Positions 1 to 6,998 of a DNA stretch of 12,757 nucleotides are shown here, piece after piece. Where the stretch lies: contig JAHWKS010000048.1 of NCBI GenBank assembly GCA_019347795.1, forward strand, positions 1-12,757, written 5' to 3'. Position 1 is the first letter of the stretch. The number at the start of each line of letters is the position of its first letter. The position numbers were made by a program, and so were the translations under genes. Source of the DNA: Planctomycetota bacterium (lineage in GTDB: Bacteria > Planctomycetota > Planctomycetia > Pirellulales > Pirellulaceae). The notes beneath the pieces were generated by a model. That model ran no database searches. It saw only the letters and a program-made list of their open reading frames with translations, and had not been told where the DNA came from.

Positions 1-162
1 CCGATTATCCACCTCGATATGCCGCGGAGGATACCGCAGCCGCTCCTCCCCCAACAGCCGAGACCGCGACTCATGCCCCGCCGAATAATTCCCAATATGC
101 CGACACGCCCGAGCAAACGTCGTCGATCCACACCGCCCCGTACACAACACAAACACGTTCAT
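1..162 (-). CDS. Sulfotransferase-like P-loop protein, N-terminal part (runs off the window)
   Basis: Only the first 54 codons lie in the window. Reading leftwards from the ATG at 162, the protein opens with MNVFVLCTGRCGSTTFARAC. A short beta strand followed by GRCGSTTF resembles the 5'-phosphosulfate-binding loop of PAPS-dependent sulfotransferases. The next residues, NYSAGHESR, then a Leu/Arg-rich stretch and HIEVDNR, match what I remember of a sulfotransferase-like family common in planctomycetes. Such enzymes transfer sulfate from PAPS to glycans or other hydroxyl groups. The frame stays open upstream only to a stop at 207-205. A GTG at 198 is possible, but it would put a charged extension before the strand that starts the fold, so the ATG is preferred. 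The Shine-Dalgarno is weak (ggcgtggg). Family assignment is by motif only, and the catalytic region is outside the window. Confidence 0.7.
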   Translation of the reverse strand, partial: MNVFVLCTGRCGSTTFARACRHIGNYSAGHESRSRLLGEERLRYPPRHIEVDNR

Positions 163-257
163 CCCACGCCGCGAACCCCGTTCTTGTTCTCCGAGCACAA
201 GACGCTATGTCTTAACGAGACCGGACCCCTTTGCCTTCTGCCTTTCTTCCAATAAGA

Positions 258-324
258 GCTGCGTCCCAGCTGCGTCCCCTTTTCTTCTTTGCGCTTTTCT
301 TCTTCTGCGTCCCCTTTTCTTCTT
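258..324. repeat. Short direct repeats in a purine/pyrimidine-skewed spacer
   Basis: The plus strand carries the 20-mer ctgcgtccccttttcttctt twice without mismatch, at 270-289 and 305-324 (period 35). A third partial copy of its first ten bases (gctgcgtccc) lies at 258-267. Read on the minus strand this is an A/G-rich stretch just after the stop codon of the lipoprotein gene and before the sulfotransferase-like gene. I see no stable hairpin with a U-tract, so it is not a convincing terminator. I associate gggacgcagctcttattgg-type sequence with intergenic repeats in planctomycetes, but this is from memory. Confidence 0.6.
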
Positions 325-326
325 CG

Positions 327-1295
327 TCAAAATCTCGCCGGTTCCCGCGGCGAGGGAGGCGCCAAATCGGCGTCCACGGGGGGCAGGTTGGGTGGCCGTT
401 GTTTCTTCAGGGCTTCGCGGAGCCGCCGAGTGATCGCCTCGCGAACCAGCGCGCGCTCGTCTGACTTGAGCCGCTCGACCAGTTCCGGCGTCCCGAACTC
501 CGGGTGCTGATGCAGAATCTCGGCCACATACAGCCGGGCCCACCACGCTTCATCCTTTGAAAGTTTCTCTAGCTGCGCAATAGCCTCCGGCGTCGCCTGT
601 TGAAAAGCTTTGTCGAAACCCTGTTCCTTCTTCCAAATCGCATCACTGACGACATGTGCAGACCAGAGGATCTGCTTCTGGCGCGGTTTCTCGTGGGCGT
701 AATAAAACGCCAACAGAGCGGCTGGGGGACTCCGCCGGTAAATAAACGCGCTGAATGCCGGAGGAATTGGCTCGCCTCCTCGGAGGCTACTCGCGATGAA
801 CTTCTTATACGCGCCATAATTCGGCGGGCTCACTGGGTTGGTTAACCAAGGCGTATCAAGACCGTCAATGTGGGTAAACTCATCCTCCACGAACTCGCGG
901 AGAGTCCGATCTTCCGAATCCACAAACGGCGCCAGGCCCCGCACGATCGAGGCATCATCTACATCGACAGTATGGATACACGGATGAAAGATAAGGTGCG
1001 CAGTCATTGATTCCTCACCGGTTGCGCTCGTGACGAATAGCGCCACCTGCTCCACAAGCCGTGAGTTATCGCCGGCGATTTCTTCCAGTCGCCGAAGCTC
1101 ATCGGATGCGCCCGCCACGCCGCCATCGTCGAGCGCACTAACGGTTCGTCGGATCTGCGCCTGAATCTTTGGATCCGTCTCGGCTACTGCGTTTTGAGTG
1201 GCTTTATCCGCTTCCTGACATCCGCCAGTCACAAAAGCGATCGCCAGCGCCAGCGGAACGGACCTAGATATAATACCTCTTGTAGATCGCGTCAC
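327..1295 (-). CDS. Predicted lipoprotein of unknown function
   Basis: I do not recognise the family. Counted from the GTG at 1295, the protein has about 322 residues. It begins with a basic n-region (MTRSTRGIISRS), a hydrophobic core (VPLALAIAFV) and a lipobox-like TGGC with Cys26 as the likely lipidated residue, so it should be exported and membrane-anchored. The rest is soluble and mostly helical. The C-terminal third resembles HEAT-like helical pairs, then a Pro-rich tail (PPNLPPVDADLAPPSP). The start is ambiguous. A GTG at 1301 leaves only one base after the AAAGG motif, whereas the GTG at 1295 has a 7-nt spacer and is preferred. The AAAGG overlaps the stop region of the upstream hydrolase gene (stop at 1308), so the two are probably translationally coupled. 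No catalytic motif is visible. Confidence 0.8.
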   Translation of the reverse strand: MTRSTRGIISRSVPLALAIAFVTGGCQEADKATQNAVAETDPKIQAQIRRTVSALDDGGVAGASDELRRLEEIAGDNSRLVEQVALFVTSATGEESMTAHLIFHPCIHTVDVDDASIVRGLAPFVDSEDRTLREFVEDEFTHIDGLDTPWLTNPVSPPNYGAYKKFIASSLRGGEPIPPAFSAFIYRRSPPAALLAFYYAHEKPRQKQILWSAHVVSDAIWKKEQGFDKAFQQATPEAIAQLEKLSKDEAWWARLYVAEILHQHPEFGTPELVERLKSDERALVREAITRRLREALKKQRPPNLPPVDADLAPPSPREPARF

Positions 1296-1307
1296 TGTCA
1301 CACCTTT

Positions 1308-3881
1308 CTATGGATTGAGCCGATTGTCAAGCTCAATTTTGATCCTGGTCTGCACTAGTCCATCATCATCAATGGCCTCATGATCATCGCTGTGATCCCA
1401 GCCCGCATCTGTCGAGACATTGATGGAGTCAAGCACCGCATCCGGCGGCATATCACTTAGGTCGTCGACATCGTCCCCTTGGAATTGGTCATCGATTTGC
1501 TCGTAAAAATTGAGAAGGTAATCGGCTCCACCTGGCCAGTCATCGTCTTCCGCCGTGAACCAATCATTTTCAATGGCGTCGACATAGAGAGCGAAATCAA
1601 CATTATAACCGTTGTCGTGCAACAACTCTGCAACGCCGTAAACGAGTCCACCGCCCTGACTGTACCCAAGCAGGGCAACATCGATGACGCCGCGCTTGTT
1701 GTACGCGCTCACCACTTCGGCGTATGGAATCTGGCGGCTATCAACACCCTCGGCGCCCTCGTCATAGGCATGCACGTCCAAGCCGCTGTCGTAAAAGTGT
1801 TGGGCCAGGTCAAATATGCCCTCGCGGTTGTCATCGTCGGGCGTGGCAGGGTCATTCGCGTCGCGGATGTCGCCAATAGAGCCATCGCCATCCGTGTCGT
1901 TGGGGTTCTGGTCATGGCCGCCGAATACGAGCACCACGCTCGTGAAGGGGTAGAACCTCACCTTGTCGGCTAGCGGCGTTTTGTTGTCCGTGCGGGCGTC
2001 GGTGGTTTTGGTGCGCACTTCGAGGGTCAAGAATGCCTCCTTGCCGGCGGGATCCATGTTGATCCACTCCACCCAGGCGTTGATTATATTGCTTGGATCG
2101 GACGTGCTGAGGAGAACTTTGCTATCATTGATCTCCAAGAGCTCGGAGCCATCTTTCTTGTCGGGTCGGTCCCAGACGATAATATTCGCGCCGTCGGGGT
2201 TGTCATCGGTGCGGCGCAGCACGTATTCAATGCCGGGAAGGGGAACCGGTTGAATTACGATGTCTACCTGAACCAAATCATTTTCGGCAGCGATGTCTCG
2301 AGAATCGAGGTCAGAGCCTGTCCCGTCGTTGTCGCTATCGTTGTTGCGGCGCACTCCCGCGCCGGGATCTTCTTCGAGAGAGTATGGAACGGGCATTTTG
2401 GGGAATGGATTCCCGTAACGTGGACCCGTCGAGGTCACTTGGCCCTCAGTCTGCGGGCGATATGCTACAAGGCCGTGATTGATCACACTGACCATGATGA
2501 GGTCGGTGTCGACGACGCGCGCTCCCCCCGGCGTTTCCAGGCGGGCTTCAATCACCGACTGCCCGGGGGCGATTCCTTCGATGTAGAAGGGGCTGATGAT
2601 CGCGTTCTGACCAATCGTGAACTCTAGCGGCATCGCCGCTTGCCGGTCAGGGGTCGTCCACAACCGCAATTGCGCCGCATTGAATGCGAGTTCCACTTTA
2701 TACCCGCTCAGGTCGATGCCTGGCGCGTTGTATGATAGGCGCGCCTCGCGCAATTCGCCGTCCACGACGGGATCTCCCTTGGCATCGAGCAGTTGTCCTC
2801 CATCTGACCAGTCAGGCGTGCCGTTGTCGTTGTCGTCGTTGTCGTTCAGCGGGATCACTTTTCCCGGCGCTGTCTCTTCGACCACGTCTTCGTCGTCGTT
2901 GTCGTGGTTGTCGCTGTCGGTGTCAATGTCCACATTGACGCCATTGAGGCGTACCGGGTCGCGGCGGCGTTCGGTTTGGGTGGAGCCTTCGCGCTGGTAC
3001 AGGACCCAGGCCAGATCGACCACGCCGGGCGCCAGGAAGTCCACCCAAATCGAGGTGGGGAGATTGTCGTGGCTCGTCCATTCCCGGGTGAACGAGAGCG
3101 GCTGCATCGACCCGCCAGGGTCCAGGTCGTCGGGAATCCAGGCGCGGATGAGGCTTTCATCGGAGGCTTCCAGGCGAAGGAACCACTCCAGGCCCGTCAG
3201 CGCCGTCGGCGTGGGCGCGATTTGTTCGCCGAGCTGGATCTCCGCGAGTTCCTGGTCCAGCGAGAAGATGGGCGTTCCGGTGAAGTCCGGGAGGGGATTT
3301 CCCTGAGCATCGATAAACTGGTTGTCGAAATTGTCGTTGACGCCGATAACGGCCACTGCATCGTCCTTCCCGTCCCCATCCGCATCCTGGCCCTCTTCGA
3401 TCGGGTCATCCGTTGCCAGGCTCGAGTTGTCCGGGTCGATGGTCCCGTCGTTGTTGGAGTCGGTGTCGAGGTCGGGGTCGGTGTAGACGGCGATGGGGAT
3501 TCCCGGCTGGCCGTCGGCGTCCGTGGCGGTGTCGGCGCCGGTGTCGTCGTCGGCGTCCACGGCGTCGATCCAGGTGGACGTCGGCAGCGTATCGTCGATC
3601 GTCCATTCCTTGGTGAACGAAAGAGGATCCATCGGTCCGCCCGGGTCGGCGACGTTGGGAATCCAGGCGCGGATGAGCGTTTCATCCGAGGCTTCCAGCC
3701 GCAGGAACCACTCCAGCCCCGCCAAAGACGTCGGCGTCGGCGCGAACTTACCATTGAGTCGGACTTCGGCGAGGTTCTGATTTAGCGAAAAGACCGGTGT
3801 CCCCGTGAAGTCCGGAAGCGGATTTCCCTGAGCATCGGTAAACTGATTGTCGAAATTGTCGTTCACGCCGATAACGGCCAC
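1308..3881 (-). CDS. 5'-truncated Asp-rich multidomain protein with C-terminal alpha/beta-hydrolase domain (paralogue A)
   Basis: The frame is open from 3962 to the TAG at 1308. The only usable start is a GTG at 3881 that lies inside a repeat module and has no well-spaced ribosome-binding site, so I read the gene as lacking its 5' end. From the GTG the product has 857 residues. Two modules of about 175 residues (GVNDNFDNQF, then LEWFLRLEASDE) are linked by DTDSNNDG-type acidic loops resembling calcium-binding repeats. Further beta-rich modules follow, then a hydrolase domain: strand FTSVVLVFGG, nucleophile elbow GYSQGGG (Ser741), probable acid in YVDAI (Asp768), probable His834 in DHEAID. It is collinear with the hydrolase encoded from 4443. 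Export is expected for the family, but no signal peptide remains. The substrate is unknown. The lipoprotein gene follows after a few bases. Confidence 0.75.
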   Translation of the reverse strand: MAVIGVNDNFDNQFTDAQGNPLPDFTGTPVFSLNQNLAEVRLNGKFAPTPTSLAGLEWFLRLEASDETLIRAWIPNVADPGGPMDPLSFTKEWTIDDTLPTSTWIDAVDADDDTGADTATDADGQPGIPIAVYTDPDLDTDSNNDGTIDPDNSSLATDDPIEEGQDADGDGKDDAVAVIGVNDNFDNQFIDAQGNPLPDFTGTPIFSLDQELAEIQLGEQIAPTPTALTGLEWFLRLEASDESLIRAWIPDDLDPGGSMQPLSFTREWTSHDNLPTSIWVDFLAPGVVDLAWVLYQREGSTQTERRRDPVRLNGVNVDIDTDSDNHDNDDEDVVEETAPGKVIPLNDNDDNDNGTPDWSDGGQLLDAKGDPVVDGELREARLSYNAPGIDLSGYKVELAFNAAQLRLWTTPDRQAAMPLEFTIGQNAIISPFYIEGIAPGQSVIEARLETPGGARVVDTDLIMVSVINHGLVAYRPQTEGQVTSTGPRYGNPFPKMPVPYSLEEDPGAGVRRNNDSDNDGTGSDLDSRDIAAENDLVQVDIVIQPVPLPGIEYVLRRTDDNPDGANIIVWDRPDKKDGSELLEINDSKVLLSTSDPSNIINAWVEWINMDPAGKEAFLTLEVRTKTTDARTDNKTPLADKVRFYPFTSVVLVFGGHDQNPNDTDGDGSIGDIRDANDPATPDDDNREGIFDLAQHFYDSGLDVHAYDEGAEGVDSRQIPYAEVVSAYNKRGVIDVALLGYSQGGGLVYGVAELLHDNGYNVDFALYVDAIENDWFTAEDDDWPGGADYLLNFYEQIDDQFQGDDVDDLSDMPPDAVLDSINVSTDAGWDHSDDHEAIDDDGLVQTRIKIELDNRLNP
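3039..3425 (-). repeat. Second copy of the 525-bp-period internal duplication in paralogue A
   Basis: This segment aligns without gaps to 3564-3950 at an offset of exactly 525 bp (175 codons). The translated copies share about 98 of 127 residues by hand count, including the shared words GVNDNFDNQF, DAQGNPLPDFTGTP and LEWFLRLEASDE. The copies have diverged at both nucleotide and amino-acid level, so the duplication is not recent, but phase is kept, as expected for a duplicated structural module. Confidence 0.9.
3445..3553 (-). repeat. 109-bp repeat, copy in paralogue A
   Basis: This stretch matches 6409-6517 over 109 bp with a single difference (G at 3513, A at 6477). Both copies are in the same orientation and the same reading frame, encoding the linker DTGADTATDADGQPG, then IPIAVYTDPD and DTDSNNDG. 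The neighbouring modules of the two paralogues are much more diverged, so the near-identity suggests gene conversion or a recent copying event rather than the original duplication. Confidence 0.95.
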
Positions 3882-3950
3882 TGCGTCGTCATTCCCATCC
3901 CCCTCCGCATCCTCGCCCTCTTCAATCGGGTCGTCAGTCCCGGTGGGTGA
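3564..3950 (-). repeat. First copy of the 525-bp-period internal duplication in paralogue A
   Basis: Partner of 3039-3425. This copy lacks the head that begins the second copy (the DTGADTATDADG linker, 3445-3553), because homology stops at about 3950. Upstream of that point the sequence no longer resembles either paralogue. The missing head is the main evidence that paralogue A has been cut at its 5' end. Confidence 0.85.
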
Positions 3951-4031
3951 GTGTAAACGCCGCTATCGCCAGGACGAAACTGAGGCTCTGGCCCGCGCCG
4001 CTGTCCGTGAAAGCGAACGGTAAACGGGTTT
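3951..4031. other. Junction segment between the truncated paralogue A and the NPYKAP membrane gene
   Basis: On the minus strand, homology to the paralogue repeat ends at about 3950. Paralogue B has codons for PDNSPMGTDD, whereas here the frame reads RLHSPTGTDD, and a TAG stop follows two codons further upstream of that stretch (3965-3963). The remaining 80 bp up to the TAA of the membrane gene at 4032 match nothing else in the window. I see no inverted repeats, target-site duplication or transposase remnant at the break. Confidence 0.55.
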
Positions 4032-4421
4032 TTACAGCCACCGTATCAAGTCCTGCGTCAATTGCAAAGCTGCCCAGAGGACAACTATTCCTGGCGGCAA
4101 AGATAACAGGCGAACTAGCGTCGACCCGTGCCACCAGCAGTATCCCAAAGCGGCGACCCCGGAAAACGCAGAACTGAACATTAGTAATTCGGTTAAACGA
4201 GGTAGCCACGCGTACAATGCTGCGCGCTCGGCTGTCGCGACGCCCAAATCCACTATGCCGCCAAGCCGAAAATAGACCATCACGGCCCCTACATACCCGA
4301 TTGCGCCCATGTATACGGCGAAAAGTCCGGCCCTAACCCAGCCTTTGGCGCTAAACCGCCTCTTGGGCGTCGCACTCTCACGCGGCGCTTTATACGGGTT
4401 GGTTTCGTTTTGGACCGGCAT
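4032..4421 (-). CDS. Small membrane protein with planctomycete NPYKAP N-terminus
   Basis: A 129-residue protein whose N-terminus carries NPYKAP (residues 8-13). The NPYxAP signature precedes many small membrane proteins of planctomycetes and has no known function that I can name. Three hydrophobic segments are visible at about 27-51 (GLFAVYMGAIGYVGAVMVYF), 74-97 (LLMFSSAFSGVAALGYCWW) and 101-125 (LLSLPPGIVVLWAALQL), so it is an inner-membrane protein with a basic cytoplasmic N-terminus. The ATG lies 21 nt after the stop of the hydrolase-encoding gene on the same strand, with a weak Shine-Dalgarno (gcagg). It separates the two hydrolase paralogues and looks intact, so it may have arrived with the rearrangement that truncated paralogue A, or the truncation may have happened next to it. 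Confidence 0.75.
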   Translation of the reverse strand: MPVQNETNPYKAPRESATPKRRFSAKGWVRAGLFAVYMGAIGYVGAVMVYFRLGGIVDLGVATAERAALYAWLPRLTELLMFSSAFSGVAALGYCWWHGSTLVRLLSLPPGIVVLWAALQLTQDLIRWL

Positions 4422-4442
4422 TCATCGGCCTGCTCTGCGAGC

Positions 4443-6998
4443 TCACCTCTGGACCTTTTGGCGAAGCCGCGTCTTGACGAAATCAAGTACGGTAGCATTG
4501 CCGTCGATAGTGAGGTGCGTTACACCAAGGTATGATCGGTCGATGTCATCGTCGCCGCCTGTAGGACCGCCATTAATCGCACTGTTGGTTTCGTATTGGT
4601 TCGTGTGAAACAAGGAAAGCGGTGGACGTCTCGTTTCCTCCGCCCCTGTCACTTGCCAAACAGCGTCAACGTACGATGTAAACGGAATTGTGAAAGGGAG
4701 GGTGATGTCACTGATGCCACTCCCAGGGATTGTGTTCTGCTCTAATCGCCACGCCAGATCGTGGGTCGACCCTCCGCCATGGCTGTACCCCATGATTGCC
4801 ACATCAGTGACCCCGCGGTTCTGAATTGCATTCACAAGTTCGTCATACGCGGCGCCAGCGCCCGAAGTCGCGACGGCGTCCTCGTTATACATATGGACGT
4901 CGTAGCCGTCTTCGCGATAAATATCGATTGCCATCTGGAACGTGCCGTACCCCGGATTTGGGGGATCGGCCGGAACCTCGGTTTCGCCTCCAAGGACGAC
5001 CACGACGCTCGTGAACGGATGAAAAGCAATTGTGTCGGAAAAGACTTTGTTGTTGTGGACATCGTCCCATAGGCTCAGCTCCAGTGAAGCGGTTGTGGCC
5101 GCCAAATTCATGTTTACCCATTCAACGTACAGGTCCGACGTTTGGGCAGTGTCCTCAAGAACGGCTGCGTTCCCGGTGTTAGCTCCGAGCAGTGGCTCGG
5201 ATAGCGATGTGCTTTTTAACGGACCGCTCCAAACGTTGAGGTTAGTGTTGCTCCGCGTGATCTGCAAGCGAGTGTCCTGGAACTCGGGCAGTTCAGGAAA
5301 GCCGTTAAACACGTCCAATTTCACCAGATCATTTTCGCTGTCCATATCAATATCGAGCCGGTCCGGCGTCCCATCCCCGTCATCGTCATCGCCATTCCGA
5401 CGAATGCCGACTCCGGGGTTCATCTCCTCCGCAAAGGGAATTTCAAATGCGGCAAAGTGAGCCGTATTTGGGCGAAACCCCCTTAGGTCGATTCGCGTGA
5501 CCAGGAACTGCAGCCTGTCGCGATGAATTTCCAATCCGGCCGGCGACTTAAGCGTGACGTCGAGCATCGCTTCACCGTAGTCATAGCCCTCAACGAAAAT
5601 TGTTGCGGGAATCGTATCCGTCCCGATTGTATAAGTCAGGGGGAGCGACTGCTTATCGCGAGTGAGCCACGTATCGATGGCCGTCGTCGGAGACAACTCC
5701 AAGGTGAAGCCGGTGAGGCTCGAAATGATGTTTGATGAGAGACTGAGATTCGCGGCTTCGAGGTTATCGTCGTCGACAGGTGTGCCATTGACATCGACGA
5801 ACGGGGCGGGGTCCGTGCGATCAGCGGCGCCGTTGCCGTTATCGTCGTCCGTGTTGTAGAACAGGATCGCTCCGGGATCGTATCTCTCGTCAGCATCTTC
5901 CGCCAGCGTGCGGTCAACGGCGCCGCTGTTATCGGAATCTGTGTCGAGGTCGAGCTGGACGAAGGTGAGAGCAATTGGGTCTCGGCTCCGTTCCTGGCCG
6001 TCCTTCCGGAGCACGAGCGATAATAGCGTCGAGCCGACGGCCCGAGCTTCTACCCATACAACCGAGGGTAAGTTGGGATCTTTTACGTCCCACAAATTGG
6101 CATTGCCGTCGAGTGCCATTTCGTCCATGAGCCCTCCAGCCCCAAATGGACCAGGAACCCATACCTTGAAGTTGCTTGGCGGCGCCTCGAGCGACAAGGT
6201 CCAACCGGAATTGTCGGGAACATTCTGCGTTGCGCGACTTAAATTGACCTGAGCAAGATCATCTTCCACGGTATAAATTGGGGCCAGGTCGAAATCGCGC
6301 ACCCGGTCGTTCTTGTCGTCATCGTCGTTGACGCCAACGACGCGTCCCGGGGGAAGCTCCTCGTCAGGGTCGTCGGTCCCCATGGGCGAATTGTCGGGGT
6401 CAATGCCGCCGTCGTTGTTGGAGTCGGTGTCGAGGTCGGGGTCGGTGTAGACGGCGATGGGGATTCCCGGCTGGCCATCGGCGTCCGTGGCGGTGTCGGC
6501 GCCGGTGTCGTCGTCGGTGACGGTGACTTGGATTCGATAGTACTGCACCGTGAACTCGCCGATGTCATCGTAGGTGTGGTCGGCGGTGAAGACGGTGCCT
6601 GGGGCGGCTACGTCGTAGCCCAGATCGGCGGCGTTAAGTGTGGTCGTGTTTCCGTCGCCCCAGTCGATTGCGATCGTGTGCGTCTCCGGAGGATAGGCAG
6701 CACTGGCCGCATGGACGCCGGGGTCGTTGAAGAAGCCGGAAAGAGTGAACACTTCGTCCACAGCCACGGGATCAAGAGCGTTGACCTCGACTTCCGGATC
6801 GACGTTGTTCACGTGCTGCGTTGTGCTGGCGCCGCCTTGGCCGCCGTCATCGTCGGTGACGGTCACCGTGATCGTGTAGTCGTCGCCCGGCGTGCCCGTG
6901 GGATTGTCGTCCAGGTAGTCGTGCGCATAGGCAAAGGAGAAGCCCGCCGCTCCGATCTGGTGCGTCTCCAGGGCCGTCCCGTCGCCCCAGTCGATTCG
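4443..6998 (-). CDS. Downstream part of a frameshifted PKD / Asp-rich / alpha/beta-hydrolase protein (paralogue B)
   Basis: The frame is open from 7259, but residues before about 6998 are an Arg-rich out-of-frame reading of PKD DNA. The real sequence begins at RIDWGDGTALETH, the second half of a PKD domain. A complete PKD-like domain follows (AIDWGDG ... HTYDDIGEFTV), then the linker DTGADTATDADG, acidic loops (DTDSDNSG, YNTDDDNGNG) alternating with beta-sandwich-like modules, and a C-terminal hydrolase. In the hydrolase, strand FTSVVVVLGG leads to the elbow GYSHGGG (nucleophile Ser, codon 4784-4782), a probable acid in SYVDAV and a probable catalytic His in GVTHLTID near the end. The fold suggests an esterase or lipase-like enzyme displayed at the surface, but the substrate is not inferable. 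Upstream codons continue in another frame as the PKD/glycosyltransferase half. Confidence 0.8.
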   Translation of the reverse strand, partial: RIDWGDGTALETHQIGAAGFSFAYAHDYLDDNPTGTPGDDYTITVTVTDDDGGQGGASTTQHVNNVDPEVEVNALDPVAVDEVFTLSGFFNDPGVHAASAAYPPETHTIAIDWGDGNTTTLNAADLGYDVAAPGTVFTADHTYDDIGEFTVQYYRIQVTVTDDDTGADTATDADGQPGIPIAVYTDPDLDTDSNNDGGIDPDNSPMGTDDPDEELPPGRVVGVNDDDDKNDRVRDFDLAPIYTVEDDLAQVNLSRATQNVPDNSGWTLSLEAPPSNFKVWVPGPFGAGGLMDEMALDGNANLWDVKDPNLPSVVWVEARAVGSTLLSLVLRKDGQERSRDPIALTFVQLDLDTDSDNSGAVDRTLAEDADERYDPGAILFYNTDDDNGNGAADRTDPAPFVDVNGTPVDDDNLEAANLSLSSNIISSLTGFTLELSPTTAIDTWLTRDKQSLPLTYTIGTDTIPATIFVEGYDYGEAMLDVTLKSPAGLEIHRDRLQFLVTRIDLRGFRPNTAHFAAFEIPFAEEMNPGVGIRRNGDDDDGDGTPDRLDIDMDSENDLVKLDVFNGFPELPEFQDTRLQITRSNTNLNVWSGPLKSTSLSEPLLGANTGNAAVLEDTAQTSDLYVEWVNMNLAATTASLELSLWDDVHNNKVFSDTIAFHPFTSVVVVLGGETEVPADPPNPGYGTFQMAIDIYREDGYDVHMYNEDAVATSGAGAAYDELVNAIQNRGVTDVAIMGYSHGGGSTHDLAWRLEQNTIPGSGISDITLPFTIPFTSYVDAVWQVTGAEETRRPPLSLFHTNQYETNSAINGGPTGGDDDIDRSYLGVTHLTIDGNATVLDFVKTRLRQKVQR
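6409..6517 (-). repeat. 109-bp repeat, copy in paralogue B
   Basis: Partner of 3445-3553, one mismatch in 109 bp. Here the repeat sits directly after the last PKD domain (VTVTDDD) and begins the Asp-rich calcium-binding-like linker. Homologous recombination between the two copies would delete or duplicate about 2.96 kb and fuse the paralogues in frame. Confidence 0.95.

Noticed and set aside
2904..3785. Open frame of 293 codons on the plus strand with Gly/Val/Asp repeats
   Set aside because: It is the antisense of the Asp-rich modules, whose GAC/GTC codons keep several frames open. The minus-strand reading has clear domain structure.
3934..4209. Minus-strand frame of 91 codons spanning the junction segment
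   Set aside because: Most of it overlaps the NPYKAP membrane gene in another frame, and the rest crosses the homology break. It has no ribosome-binding site and no family features.
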